From assembly GCF_945906775.1 (NCBI RefSeq), contig NZ_CAMDRE010000002.1:930001-994000 (forward strand): DNA of 64,000 nt, in the 5' to 3' direction. This document shows positions 45,076 through 54,212 of this stretch, one piece after another; the first letter of the stretch is position 1; the number at the start of each line of letters is the position of its first letter. The DNA is from Citrobacter sp. Marseille-Q6884 (GTDB lineage: Bacteria > Pseudomonadota > Gammaproteobacteria > Enterobacterales > Enterobacteriaceae). Made by a program: the position numbers and the translations under genes. The notes beneath the pieces are model-generated. The model had not been told where the DNA came from. It did not search any database and saw only the letters and a list, made by a program, of their open reading frames with translations.

Positions 45076-46809
45076 TTACTCATCCTCATCTTCGGCAACA
45101 CGAACCCCGACCTTCAGCACCGCATTATCTTCTTTCTCGGCAACCGTCCAGATCATGCCGGCAAATTCCACCTGGTCGCCCACGACCGGCGCCGCGCCCA
45201 GCAATTGCTGAACGATTTCACCCAGCGTCTGCTGCTTATCGCGATATTCGGTGCCATCTTCCAGGCCATAAATCAGTGCGACGTCAGCATATTTGGCGCT
45301 GGCTTCGAGAATAAAATCACCGAAGAAACGCTGGTCCAGCGCTACCGGCGGCGACTGGCTGAACAGCTTGCCTAAGGCAGGGAGGTCACGCTCGCGGCCA
45401 ATGACACAGAGCACGTCGCCTTCACGCAGGCGGGTACTGCCTGACGGGTGAAACAACACATTGTCGCGAAACAGTGCGGCAATACGGGTCTCTTCAGGCA
45501 TATGCAGGTCACGTAGCGCCGCGCCAACACACCACTTGTCTGCGCTGAGCTGGTAAACAAACTGCTCCCAGGGATTATCAGGATGAATGTCCAGGCCAAT
45601 ACGGGAAACGGGCCAGCCAACAGGCGGCACGACCACTTTGGCTTTTTTCGCTGCCCAGGAAAGCGACGTGCCCTGAAACAGTAACGAGATTAACACCACG
45701 AAAAACGCGACGTTAAAGAACAGGCGCGCATTTTCCAGTCCAGCCATCATCGGGAAGACGGCGAGGATAATCGGTACTGCGCCGCGTAATCCCACCCAAC
45801 TGATAAAAATACGTTCGCGCAGATTGAAGCCCCGGAAGGGTAACAGTCCGGCGAACACCGACAGCGGGCGGGCAAAGAAAATCATCCATGCCGATAAAAT
45901 CAGCGCCGGTATGGCAATCGGTAGCAGGTCTGACGGTGTAACCAGCAGACCCAACACCAAAAACATGGCGATCTGCGCGAGCCAGGCCAGTCCGTCAAAG
46001 TTTTGCAGAATACCAAACCGGTTGCGAATAGGCCGATTCCCCAGCAGGAATCCGCACAGATAGACCGCCAGGATACCGCTGCCTTCAAGGGCGGTGGTCA
46101 CGGCAAAGACGAGGATCCCGCCGCTTAAGGCCAGCAGCGGATACAGTCCGGCGGGCAGCGAAATCCGATTGATCATTTGTAAAAGCAGATAACCGCCGCC
46201 GAGGCCAAGTGCGATACCCAGACCAAACTGCTGAATAATATGCACGGCGAACATCCAGCTTAAACCGGTCTCATGATTCTGGATCATTTCGATAAGCGTG
46301 ATGGTTAAAAAGACCGCCATCGGATCATTACTACCGGATTCGATCTCCAGCGTCGAGCCAACACGTTCGTTCAGTCCCTTCCCGCCAAGCAGGGAAAAGA
46401 CCGCGGCGGCGTCAGTGGAACCGACAATCGCGCCAATCAACAACCCTTCGATAAGATCTAAATGAAACAGCCACGCGGCCATCATGCCGGTTAAACCGGA
46501 CGTAATCAGCACTCCGACGGTTGCCAGCGATAACGCAGGCCCCAGGGCAACGCGAAAGGAGCTGGCCTGCGTGCGCATCCCGCCATCCAGCAGGATAATC
46601 GCCAGCGCCAGGTTACTCACCATGTAGGCAAAAGGGTAGTTATCGAAAGGAATTCCCCCGATGCCATCCACGCCCGCTAACATACCAATAGCGAGAAATA
46701 TCACCAGAATAGGGATACCAAGACGTGATGAGAATGAACTGAGCAAGATACTGCAGGTGACGAGAACGGAACCCAAAATAAAAAGGCTAATAATTGCTGC
46801 GGCATCCAA
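45076..46809 (-). CDS. cvrA: CvrA (NhaP2), K+/H+ antiporter of the CPA1 family
   Basis: 577 residues. About 12-13 TM helices (1-385) with the CPA motifs GSTDAAAVFSLLGG and ESGSNDPMAVFLT, then a TrkA-C/RCK-C cytoplasmic domain (about 400-490) and a C-terminal transporter-associated region. Exchanges K+ (or Na+) for H+ and helps in low osmolarity or volume control. Convergent with dadX. Confidence 0.95.
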   Translation of the reverse strand: MDAAAIISLFILGSVLVTCSILLSSFSSRLGIPILVIFLAIGMLAGVDGIGGIPFDNYPFAYMVSNLALAIILLDGGMRTQASSFRVALGPALSLATVGVLITSGLTGMMAAWLFHLDLIEGLLIGAIVGSTDAAAVFSLLGGKGLNERVGSTLEIESGSNDPMAVFLTITLIEMIQNHETGLSWMFAVHIIQQFGLGIALGLGGGYLLLQMINRISLPAGLYPLLALSGGILVFAVTTALEGSGILAVYLCGFLLGNRPIRNRFGILQNFDGLAWLAQIAMFLVLGLLVTPSDLLPIAIPALILSAWMIFFARPLSVFAGLLPFRGFNLRERIFISWVGLRGAVPIILAVFPMMAGLENARLFFNVAFFVVLISLLFQGTSLSWAAKKAKVVVPPVGWPVSRIGLDIHPDNPWEQFVYQLSADKWCVGAALRDLHMPEETRIAALFRDNVLFHPSGSTRLREGDVLCVIGRERDLPALGKLFSQSPPVALDQRFFGDFILEASAKYADVALIYGLEDGTEYRDKQQTLGEIVQQLLGAAPVVGDQVEFAGMIWTVAEKEDNAVLKVGVRVAEDEDE

Positions 46810-46906
46810 CGTTCGGTTACTCCTGAATTACGCTGTTTCGTATTAATAAACCCTAACATAATAACGACAGAAACAGCGTTTTACTTAGCCCTGATAACAG
46901 GTTTTT

Positions 46907-47821
46907 TTACGATTTCAGGACGGGATGGCCTGAGAGGGTGAGCTGAGTGCCATTTTTATCATTTTTCAGTACCGCATTTGCGCCTAAAGGCAGGGTAACG
47001 GTGCGTTGTTCATGGCCAAAATCGAGGCCGCTGATCACAGGAATCGCCAGTTTAGCGCGCAAAAATGTGCAGACGGAGTCCAGATCGTATCCGGCATCGT
47101 AATCATTCGGTGCACTGCCGCTAAAACTGCCGAGGATAATGGCGTTCTGGCGAGCTAAAATCCCCGCGTGATACAACTGCAGGAGCATACGCTCAACGCG
47201 GAATGGATGCTCATTGATGTCTTCCAGCACCAGAATACCGTTATCAATCGCGGGCATCCACGGCGTGCCCATCAGCGAAATAATCATCGCCAGATTCCCT
47301 CCCCACAGCGTGCCTTCTGTCGCACATGCCGGGCCTTGTCCCTGCCAGTCGATGGTGAAACGGGCATTGCGCAGCGCCCGCCAGAAATGCTCTTCGGTAA
47401 AGTCGTTCAGCGCTTCAGAGCCGAAGTTTGCCGCCAGCATCGGGCCGCTGAAGGTGACAACATTGCCCTGCGCCAGCAAACCGCACTGGATGGCCGTAAA
47501 ATCGCTGTGTCCGCAGATTAGCAGCGGATTGTGTTGCTGGCGGGTGGCAAGCGCCTGCCAGTGAATATCTTCCAACAAACGGCTCGCACCGTAGCCGCCA
47601 CGCACGGGCATCACTATGGTATCGGCTGTTTTCAGGTCAACGAGTGAATTGACATCCGCCAGACGCTCGGCTTCTGTTCCAGCAAAACGCTGGTGACGAC
47701 GCGCTATCACCGTCGAATTTTCGACCTGATGACCCGCCTCGGTCAGCCGCTGGAGGCCGCGTAATGCGGCTTGTTGGTTGATGCAGTAACCCGAAGGGGC
47801 AATTAAGTGAAACCGGGACAT
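46907..47821 (-). CDS. ldcA: LdcA, murein tetrapeptide L,D-carboxypeptidase
   Basis: 304 residues, S66 peptidase family. Nucleophile Ser106 in LLICGHSDFTAIQ. Cytoplasmic enzyme that removes terminal D-Ala from recycled murein tetrapeptides so the tripeptide can be re-used. Same length as E. coli LdcA. Divergent from emtA, pairing turnover with recycling. Confidence 0.97.
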   Translation of the reverse strand: MSRFHLIAPSGYCINQQAALRGLQRLTEAGHQVENSTVIARRHQRFAGTEAERLADVNSLVDLKTADTIVMPVRGGYGASRLLEDIHWQALATRQQHNPLLICGHSDFTAIQCGLLAQGNVVTFSGPMLAANFGSEALNDFTEEHFWRALRNARFTIDWQGQGPACATEGTLWGGNLAMIISLMGTPWMPAIDNGILVLEDINEHPFRVERMLLQLYHAGILARQNAIILGSFSGSAPNDYDAGYDLDSVCTFLRAKLAIPVISGLDFGHEQRTVTLPLGANAVLKNDKNGTQLTLSGHPVLKS

Positions 47822-47919
47822 GGCATTTCCTTGCTACAACTAAAACCAAATGTATATCATGCCGCGTAGGTATGTCGTTGTCACCTCAGCGACAGGTTCC
47901 GGCTATAAGGATAGATGAC

Positions 47920-48531
47920 GTGAAATTGAGATGGTTTGCTTTTTTGGTTGTATTACTTGCGGGCTGTAGCTCAAAACAGGATTACAAAAATCCGCCATGG
48001 AATGCCGAAGTTCCGGTAAAACGCGCGATGCAATGGATGCCGATCAGTGAAAAAGCCGGTGCGGCCTGGGGCGTCAGCCCACAATTGATCACGGCGATTA
48101 TCGCGATTGAATCAGGCGGTAACCCGAACGCGGTCAGTAAATCTAATGCGGTTGGGCTGATGCAGTTAAAAGCTTCCACGTCAGGACGGGATGTGTATCG
48201 TCGTATGGGATGGAGCGGTGAGCCTTCGACCAGCGAACTGAAAAATCCCGAGCGTAACATCTCAATGGGCGCTGCCTATCTGAGTATTCTGGAAACCGGA
48301 CCGCTGGCCGGCATTGAAGATCCGCAGGTGATGCAATATGCCCTGGTAGTCTCTTACGCCAACGGCGCTGGTGCGCTTCTGCGGACATTCTCATCCGACA
48401 GGAAAAAAGCGATCAGCAAAATCAACGATCTCAGCGCGGATGAGTTCGTCGAACATGTTGCAGATAATCATCCTGCGCCACAGGCTCCGCGCTATATCTG
48501 GAAGCTTCAGCAAGCGCTGGATGCCATGTAG
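47920..48531 (+). CDS. emtA: EmtA (MltE), lytic murein endotransglycosylase
   Basis: 203 residues from a GTG start with AAGGA eight bases before it; a longer frame is rejected. Lipoprotein signal with lipobox LLAGC (Cys16). SLT family 1 domain with catalytic Glu64 in AIIAIESGGNP. Cleaves glycan strands internally to 1,6-anhydromuropeptides at the outer membrane inner face. Confidence 0.96.
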   Translation: MKLRWFAFLVVLLAGCSSKQDYKNPPWNAEVPVKRAMQWMPISEKAGAAWGVSPQLITAIIAIESGGNPNAVSKSNAVGLMQLKASTSGRDVYRRMGWSGEPSTSELKNPERNISMGAAYLSILETGPLAGIEDPQVMQYALVVSYANGAGALLRTFSSDRKKAISKINDLSADEFVEHVADNHPAPQAPRYIWKLQQALDAM

Positions 48532-48542
48532 TTATCCTGAAA

Positions 48543-49277
48543 TTATTCGCGCACCTTATTCGATTTTTCCCGGGCTTCGCGCTCGAGTGAAAAGATAATC
48601 CGCTGTAACTGCCGCTCCACTGCCGGGCTAACGTTGAGAAAACGTAAGCTCAGGCGGGGAGTGGTGATGGTTTCATTTTTCCCGTCGATAACCTTGCGCT
48701 CGCTGATTGAGATAAGCTGGGCATCAACGTGGTATACCCCCCATTGCTCCATGTTCAGTTCAATCTGCGAAAAACGCATCCCTTCCGTTAACCCCTCAGG
48801 CTTTGGCCCATCCAATAATGCTCCCATTCCACCGAGCGACAAATCGAAGAGGCGAAAACGCAAAAGGCTGTTGTCCGGCATTTTTGCCGAGCAGTGATAG
48901 GGCGGATGCAATGGCGCACCGATGCGGAAAAACTCTCTACGCTGGACGAACCACAGCGTAGGCGGGAGCGCTGAGACAAAGGCTGGCAACCGTTGATACT
49001 CGCCTTTCTTGAGCTGCGGCAGGGTGAATTCAACTTTGGCTCCCTGCGTTTCGGCGATAATCGAGATCTGGCTAGCTCGCTGCACGGCCTGGTTCTCATA
49101 TTCCTGACTGCCAAAATCCATGATCAGTTCGTCCGGGTTAACCGCGAGGATCTTGCTGATGAACTGTCCTCCTGCCCATGAAATGCGCAGAGGAACCTGC
49201 TGGCTATTCAAGTCCCGGAGTATGCCTAACACCGCTAATGGATTTTGCTTCAGGAACTGCTCATTGTAGTTGCTCAC
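48543..49277 (-). CDS. ycgR: YcgR, c-di-GMP-binding flagellar brake
   Basis: 244 residues. N-terminal YcgR domain (about 1-105) and PilZ domain with Arg113-Arg114-x3-Arg118 and D145-x-S-x-x-G149. Bound to c-di-GMP it contacts FliG/FliM/MotA and slows the motor. A sigma28 promoter lies upstream. Convergent with emtA. Confidence 0.96.
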   Translation of the reverse strand: MSNYNEQFLKQNPLAVLGILRDLNSQQVPLRISWAGGQFISKILAVNPDELIMDFGSQEYENQAVQRASQISIIAETQGAKVEFTLPQLKKGEYQRLPAFVSALPPTLWFVQRREFFRIGAPLHPPYHCSAKMPDNSLLRFRLFDLSLGGMGALLDGPKPEGLTEGMRFSQIELNMEQWGVYHVDAQLISISERKVIDGKNETITTPRLSLRFLNVSPAVERQLQRIIFSLEREAREKSNKVRE

Positions 49278-49311
49278 ACCTAATGACCCCTGGATGCTGG
49301 TTATCGTTGAA

Positions 49312-49338
49312 TTATCGGCATCGCACGACGGAACTTAA
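49312..49338 (-). promoter_or_regulatory. Sigma28 (FliA) promoter of ycgR
   Basis: Minus strand TTAAGTTC, 11 bases, GCCGATAA. The -10 is an exact match and the -35 matches six of eight (consensus TAAAGTTT). It starts about 35 bases before the ycgR ATG. Confidence 0.8.
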
Positions 49339-49478
49339 TACAAATGGATGAAATTTTTTTACCAAACCCAACGAATTAAGTCTGCCGACAAAAAGCACGA
49401 CGCCCAGGCTTGCCTATACTTATATCTGCTGGCGCAGGAATGTCTTGCGTGTGCGTTCACTGGAAAGAGGGCCTGAAA

Positions 49479-49733
49479 ATGGGAATTATTGCCTGGATTA
49501 TTTTTGGTCTCATTGCAGGGGTTATTGCCAAACTGATTATGCCGGGACGTGATGGCGGTGGGTTTATCCTGACCTGCATTCTCGGGATTGTCGGGGCCGT
49601 CGTCGGTGGATGGCTGGCAACGATGTTTGGTATTGGCGGTGATATCAGCGGATTTAATCTCCACAGTTTCCTGGTGGCTGTCGTCGGCGCGATTCTCGTG
49701 CTGGGCATTTTCCGGCTTGTGCGCCGAGATTAA
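49479..49733 (+). CDS. ymgE: YmgE, GlsB/YeaQ/YmgE-family membrane protein
   Basis: 84 residues from ATG 49479; a longer in-frame start is rejected. Three hydrophobic helices with the family motif KLIMPGRDGGGF. The 'transglycosylase-associated' label has no proven enzyme activity behind it. E. coli YmgE has the same length and is stress-induced. Confidence 0.9.
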   Translation: MGIIAWIIFGLIAGVIAKLIMPGRDGGGFILTCILGIVGAVVGGWLATMFGIGGDISGFNLHSFLVAVVGAILVLGIFRLVRRD

Positions 49734-49736
49734 CAG

Positions 49737-49759
49737 AACGGCCCCTACGGGGGCCGTTT
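49737..49759. terminator. Bidirectional hairpin between ymgE and the TonB receptor gene
   Basis: AACGGCCCC-TACG-GGGGCCGTT, a nine-base-pair perfect stem, followed by a short T tract. Confidence 0.75.
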
Positions 49760-49780
49760 ACTTCTCTGAATAGCTGGTCG

Positions 49781-51751
49781 TTAGAACGTATACTCTACTC
49801 CCGCCCAGTAATTGCGGCCTTCTTCAATAAATCCTTCGCTATACGCGTAGTGTGTATCAAATACGTTATTCACCGACGCATTAATGCTGAACCCATGGCC
49901 GAGGGTGTAGTCCGCGCGTAAATGCGTAATGGCGAAGCCGCCCGCTTTTTGTGAACCATCGGTATTACTGTAGCTGGAGGAACGAGCCTCTTCAGAGAGT
50001 GTAATGCTGAGCGGATCCCACGGTTTGAGAGTCATCCAGGCGGTGAGCGTTTGCGTTGGCAGGTCGGTTATCTTGCCGATATCACTGCGTTTGGCATCAG
50101 CATGAATGAGGCCGTAACTTAATCCGACATCCAGCATATCAAAGACTTTACCTTTGACGCCCACATCCAGGCCGGTGTAATCCACCTGACCGCTGTTTTG
50201 GTTCTGGATAGTATCGGCATCAATATTGTGTGAAAGAATCGCGTCGGTAATGCGGTTGTAATATACGCTGGCTTCGAATCCCCACGCTTTGCTGAATGAA
50301 CCGTTCCACGTAAGGTCTACGCTGCGGGCGCGTTCAGGTTTTAGCTGTGGATTGACCAGCGCAACCTGGTTATAGGCCGGTTTTGAGGTCGTGTAGCGCT
50401 CTTTCAGCGTGGGAAACCGCGTTCTGTCAGAGTAAGACAGCGCTAATGTGTCGGTATTTTCAAAGTGATATTTCGTCATTACCTGCCAGTTAAAGGCTGA
50501 CTGGTTGTTATCGTCATAATGGGTAATGCTGCCATTTTTCTCGTGCTTCATCCCTTCCAGACTGTCACGCCAGTCGTAGCTTATTCCTGCTACCACATCG
50601 ACATTGTCTGCTGCCGCCCACTGGTATTCACTGGCCGCAGACCAGGTGCGGTCTTCATAGCGATCGTAAGCCGCGTTTGGCGCGCCTTTTTCGCGATGAA
50701 CATCATCTTTCCAGTTAACAGCAAAGGAAAGCAGATCGTTCTCGCGCATATCGGCGGAAAGCTGCAACCCTGCACCATCACTGTAATCAGAATAATGACT
50801 GTAGCTGCCTTTCTTATTTTTTAAATCAGCAAGGGAGTTGTACATCATCAGTGTATTTTCAAAAGTATCACGGTACAGACGGCTTTTTAGCGTAAAGCGA
50901 TCGCCCAGATGGGTCGTGCCCTGATAGTAATAACTCTCTTTATCGTATTGCGGCCATTGCCAGTAACGTGATTTCTGGCTGCTGGTTCCGGCGTAGGGCG
51001 GATTATCTTTTTCGCCGTCCTGATTAATATACGTCAGGACATATTCATCATCGCCACGCGGGGTAAAACCCAGCTTCACGATGCCACGCTTATCATCGGC
51101 AGATGAATTGATCATCTTGCCGTTGCTGCCCGCTACGGGGTTATCCACGCCGTGGGGTAAACCAAGAAAATCTTGTTTCAGTTGACTACCGCTAAGCTGG
51201 ATATATCCAAGATCGTTGCTGGCACCAAATGAAGCGTGCATATCGTGGGCGTTGTCTTTGCTGCGGCTCCAACCCTGACGATATCCCAGACCCCCTTCAA
51301 TGGGTTTCATGGGCTTTTTCGTGGTGATATTGATTGCTCCGCCCATCTGGTTTGGACCCTGCAACAGCGAAGAATAACCTTTGGAAACTTCCACAGAAGC
51401 GATATCAGAGGTGAGAAAACGGCCTAAATCGAGGTTACCGTCGTAGGGGATATAGATCGGCACGCCGTCGAAAAATACCGGTACCTGACGGCTGTCAAAA
51501 CCGCGTACTTTCACCTGTTGCTCATTGCGGTTACCCGATTTTTGCAGCACCACGCCGGGGACGACGCTCAGCGCTTGTGCCACATTCTGTTTATCCAGTT
51601 GCTGTATTGTTTCCTGGCCGAGAACCGTGGTTGTTGCGGCGGAAGCCGGGCTGGACCAGACGGTCATGGTTTCGCTTTCCTGCCCGGCAAAAGCACTCTG
51701 TGTGAAAGCAAGCGACAGCGCCGTGTAAAGACAACTCTTGTTGAAATTCAT
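49781..51751 (-). CDS. TonB-dependent outer-membrane receptor, putative Mo/W-chelate
   Basis: 656 residues from ATG 51751. Signal peptide of about 22 residues (MNFNKSCLYTALSLAFTQSAFA). A TonB-box-like ETMTVWS follows, then the plug domain (about 45-150, VAQALSVVPGVVLQKSGNRNEQQVKVRGFDSRQVPVF) and a 22-strand barrel ending in the aromatic-terminal EYTF. Last gene of the operon, 14 bp after modD. A 58-codon upstream extension of the frame overlaps modD and is rejected. Substrate is inferred from the operon; it could also take an iron or other metal chelate. Confidence 0.88.
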   Translation of the reverse strand: MNFNKSCLYTALSLAFTQSAFAGQESETMTVWSSPASAATTTVLGQETIQQLDKQNVAQALSVVPGVVLQKSGNRNEQQVKVRGFDSRQVPVFFDGVPIYIPYDGNLDLGRFLTSDIASVEVSKGYSSLLQGPNQMGGAINITTKKPMKPIEGGLGYRQGWSRSKDNAHDMHASFGASNDLGYIQLSGSQLKQDFLGLPHGVDNPVAGSNGKMINSSADDKRGIVKLGFTPRGDDEYVLTYINQDGEKDNPPYAGTSSQKSRYWQWPQYDKESYYYQGTTHLGDRFTLKSRLYRDTFENTLMMYNSLADLKNKKGSYSHYSDYSDGAGLQLSADMRENDLLSFAVNWKDDVHREKGAPNAAYDRYEDRTWSAASEYQWAAADNVDVVAGISYDWRDSLEGMKHEKNGSITHYDDNNQSAFNWQVMTKYHFENTDTLALSYSDRTRFPTLKERYTTSKPAYNQVALVNPQLKPERARSVDLTWNGSFSKAWGFEASVYYNRITDAILSHNIDADTIQNQNSGQVDYTGLDVGVKGKVFDMLDVGLSYGLIHADAKRSDIGKITDLPTQTLTAWMTLKPWDPLSITLSEEARSSSYSNTDGSQKAGGFAITHLRADYTLGHGFSINASVNNVFDTHYAYSEGFIEEGRNYWAGVEYTF

Positions 51752-51765
51752 TATTTTCAGTCCAT

Positions 51766-52632
51766 TTATGAATGTTGAATACCGCGTGCGTCCGGGCTCA
51801 GGGTAACTTTGATATCCGCGGGTGGGGCGTAGTAAGGCGCGGAAGTGATAAAGAGTCTGATGCCACAATCGAGGTAACTCGCCAGAGTGGCGAGGGTAAT
51901 GCCGCCAGTCAGCGCCAGCGTGCAATGGGGGGCCAGAGAAGGTGCCTGACGTGCAATTTCTGCAGCCTGAACGGGGGTAAATTTGTCGAGCTGCAAAACA
52001 TCAGGCGCGGCGTGTAGCGCAGCCAGCGCTTGCGCAGGCGTATCGGCTTCGACCACAATTTTCTTTTCCGGTGCCTGGCGGCGCAATTGCGTAATGGCCG
52101 CCGTCCAGTCGCTTTCATCACTCAGAAAACGGCGATGATTCGCGAACAGCAGTACGGTTTCGGCACATCCTCCGCGGTGGATAATGCCTCCAGCGGCGAG
52201 TACCGCTTGCGTGGCCAGCATTCGGGTGCCGGGAATGGCTTTGCGGGTACAGGCTATCTGTGCTTCGGGATAACGGCTGCGGGCAAGGGTCAACATCTTG
52301 TCGAGATAGTCTGATACGCCGCAACTCCATTCCAGCACATTCTGTACCGCCTTCCAGCCCTGATGCAGCGCCGCCGCGTTGCCACATGCGCGAACCAGTC
52401 GCTGTCCGGTGTTCGCCTGCTCGCCATCCACCAGAAGATCGGTGACGGTCAACCCTAATGAGATGAGCATTTGTCTGGCTACGGCGGTGCCACTGACGCA
52501 CCCGCCTTTGCGATGATAAAACTCCATGACGCCTGGCTGTGTGCCAATACCCAACGCCCGGGTTGTCAGATCGCCACCCTGAATATCTTCCAACAGCAGT
52601 GCGTCGATTTGCGCCTGCGAAAAGTAGATCAT
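51766..52632 (-). CDS. modD: ModD, NadC-like pyrophosphorylase-family protein
   Basis: 288 residues from the ATG at 52632, which overlaps the TGA of the methyltransferase gene. Quinolinate-phosphoribosyltransferase fold: N-terminal LLLEDIQGGDLTTRALGIG, ARSRYPEAQIACTRKAIPGTR with substrate Arg/Lys, HRGG, VVEADTPAQAL and LTGGI in the barrel. ModD is linked to molybdenum transport in several bacteria, but its reaction is unknown. It is not NadC of NAD synthesis; the adjacent TonB/ABC genes and the ModE site favour the Mo role. Confidence 0.8.
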   Translation of the reverse strand: MIYFSQAQIDALLLEDIQGGDLTTRALGIGTQPGVMEFYHRKGGCVSGTAVARQMLISLGLTVTDLLVDGEQANTGQRLVRACGNAAALHQGWKAVQNVLEWSCGVSDYLDKMLTLARSRYPEAQIACTRKAIPGTRMLATQAVLAAGGIIHRGGCAETVLLFANHRRFLSDESDWTAAITQLRRQAPEKKIVVEADTPAQALAALHAAPDVLQLDKFTPVQAAEIARQAPSLAPHCTLALTGGITLATLASYLDCGIRLFITSAPYYAPPADIKVTLSPDARGIQHS

Positions 52633-53441
52633 CGCAGTGCCTCCCTGGGGACGCTGTCCCACCAGATAAGCGCCCAGTCACGACTGGCAGGGGCAATAGC
52701 GCGGGGATCCTGCTGCTGATACCAGTGGTCCAGGCGTTCGATCTCCTCAGCGCTGAGCTCCCCCATGCTCCAGCGTACGTTTTCCAGAAAACGTGACCAG
52801 GTGCTGTTGTCCTGCTGACAGTTAGGGCCGCGGATGAAATCCACATGTGCGTGGATGCCCATCTGATACAAGACATTTAACGCATAGATATAGTTGGGCA
52901 GTTCAATCACCTCACGCCCCAGGGCGCGCTGAACAGTGGGAGAGACAAAAGAGGAACTGACGAGATGGGTGGTGTAAACCCGCAGTCGTGCCTGATTATT
53001 CAGTTTGGTCATCGCCTGGCGCATATCTGCGACCAGCGTTGAACGGGAGGCCACGGCAATGTCGCATTGCGGTAAATCATCCCAGTGCTCTTCCCAGGAA
53101 CGTTGTACCCATTGCACATAATGGGTTTTCATTTGTCCGGCGCGACGGGCGGCAACGCTCAACATTCCGGGACTGTAGTCCACGCCGTATATCGTCGGTA
53201 TCTTGTCTGTCAATGCCAGTGAAACAGTGCCAGGGCCGCAGCCCATATCAAACAGTGACTCAACACCTGTGAGGTCGATTTTTTCTACCAGTTGTTGCAG
53301 ATAACTGTCGGTTAATGAGGCGCAATTTTCTGCCATTTTTTCCGCACGCTTATCCCAGTGTTCTGGTTTTTTCTCGGTTCTGTTCGCCAGAAGCAGCTGC
53401 TTGCGGTAAAGGTCAGCAAAATCAATGTCGTCAATGAGCAT
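52629..53441 (-). CDS. Class I SAM-dependent methyltransferase
   Basis: 270 residues. Rossmann fold with SAM motif I LFDMGCGPGTVSLAL (about 63-77), motif II GVDYSPGML (about 85-93). The N-terminus has no TM or signal. It ends overlapping modD by four bases and starts 9 bp after the ATPase gene, so it is part of the operon. Acceptor not known; perhaps an organic ligand of the metal. Could also modify an unrelated small molecule. Confidence 0.82.
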   Translation of the reverse strand: MLIDDIDFADLYRKQLLLANRTEKKPEHWDKRAEKMAENCASLTDSYLQQLVEKIDLTGVESLFDMGCGPGTVSLALTDKIPTIYGVDYSPGMLSVAARRAGQMKTHYVQWVQRSWEEHWDDLPQCDIAVASRSTLVADMRQAMTKLNNQARLRVYTTHLVSSSFVSPTVQRALGREVIELPNYIYALNVLYQMGIHAHVDFIRGPNCQQDNSTWSRFLENVRWSMGELSAEEIERLDHWYQQQDPRAIAPASRDWALIWWDSVPREALR

Positions 53442-53450
53442 TGTTATTCC

Positions 53451-54212
53451 TTAATGTTGAGACCCAAAGAGGTGGTGATGGATTTGTGAGGGCGTCACGC
53501 GGTACAGCGTTGCCAGGCGTTCGGCGGTGAGCTGTTGTTCGGGATGCCCTTGTGATACGAGACCATCGGGTTCGACGCGCAACACGCTGTCGGCAATGGC
53601 GCGCGCATGCAGTGGGTGGTGAGTGGACATCAGCAAGGCCATGCCGCTTTTTTTCAGCGTCATCAGCGTATCAAGCAGGCGGATCTGATGGCCAAAATCG
53701 AGGCTGGATGCCGGTTCATCCAGCAACAGAAGACGTGGCTGCTGTACCAGCGCACGGGCGATCAAGACTAACTGGCGTTCTCCTCCGCTCAGCGTGTTCC
53801 AGCGTCTCTCGGCCAGATGGGGAATGTCGAGCAGCGCCAGTTGTTGATGTGCAATTGCTCGTTCTTTGATGCCAGGGACTGCAAATGCCGCCAGTTGCGG
53901 GGCAAGTCCCATCATCACCATATCCAGAACGCGGAAAGCAAAAACGCCGTTGTGCGCCTGTGGAACCCAGGCAATAGTACCAGCGCGTTTTCGCTCGCTA
54001 AGCGTGTTCACCGCGACACCATCCAGCAAAATGCTGCCCTGGAGCGGTGGAATAACGCCCAGCAGGGTACGCATCAGCGTTGTTTTACCGCTCCCGTTAG
54101 CGCCGAGAAGGCAGCAAATTGAGCCCTCAGGCACGTTGAACGAAACATTGCGTAACACGGGGTGTTGGGGGGCGTATCCCAGTGAAGCACGGCGTACGAT
54201 CAGCAGTGTCAT
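53451..54212 (-). CDS. ABC transporter ATP-binding protein, FecE/MolC type
   Basis: 253 residues. Walker A GANGSGKTT (about 38-46), signature LSGGERQLV (about 142-150), Walker B RLLLLDEPASSLD (about 160-172) and a switch His. It overlaps the permease gene by four bases (ATGA). Energises the FecCD-type importer. Confidence 0.9.
   Translation of the reverse strand: MTLLIVRRASLGYAPQHPVLRNVSFNVPEGSICCLLGANGSGKTTLMRTLLGVIPPLQGSILLDGVAVNTLSERKRAGTIAWVPQAHNGVFAFRVLDMVMMGLAPQLAAFAVPGIKERAIAHQQLALLDIPHLAERRWNTLSGGERQLVLIARALVQQPRLLLLDEPASSLDFGHQIRLLDTLMTLKKSGMALLMSTHHPLHARAIADSVLRVEPDGLVSQGHPEQQLTAERLATLYRVTPSQIHHHLFGSQH

Noticed and set aside
51752..51925. 58-codon N-terminal extension of the TonB receptor
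   Set aside because: It would place a non-hydrophobic stretch before an obvious signal peptide and overlap modD entirely.
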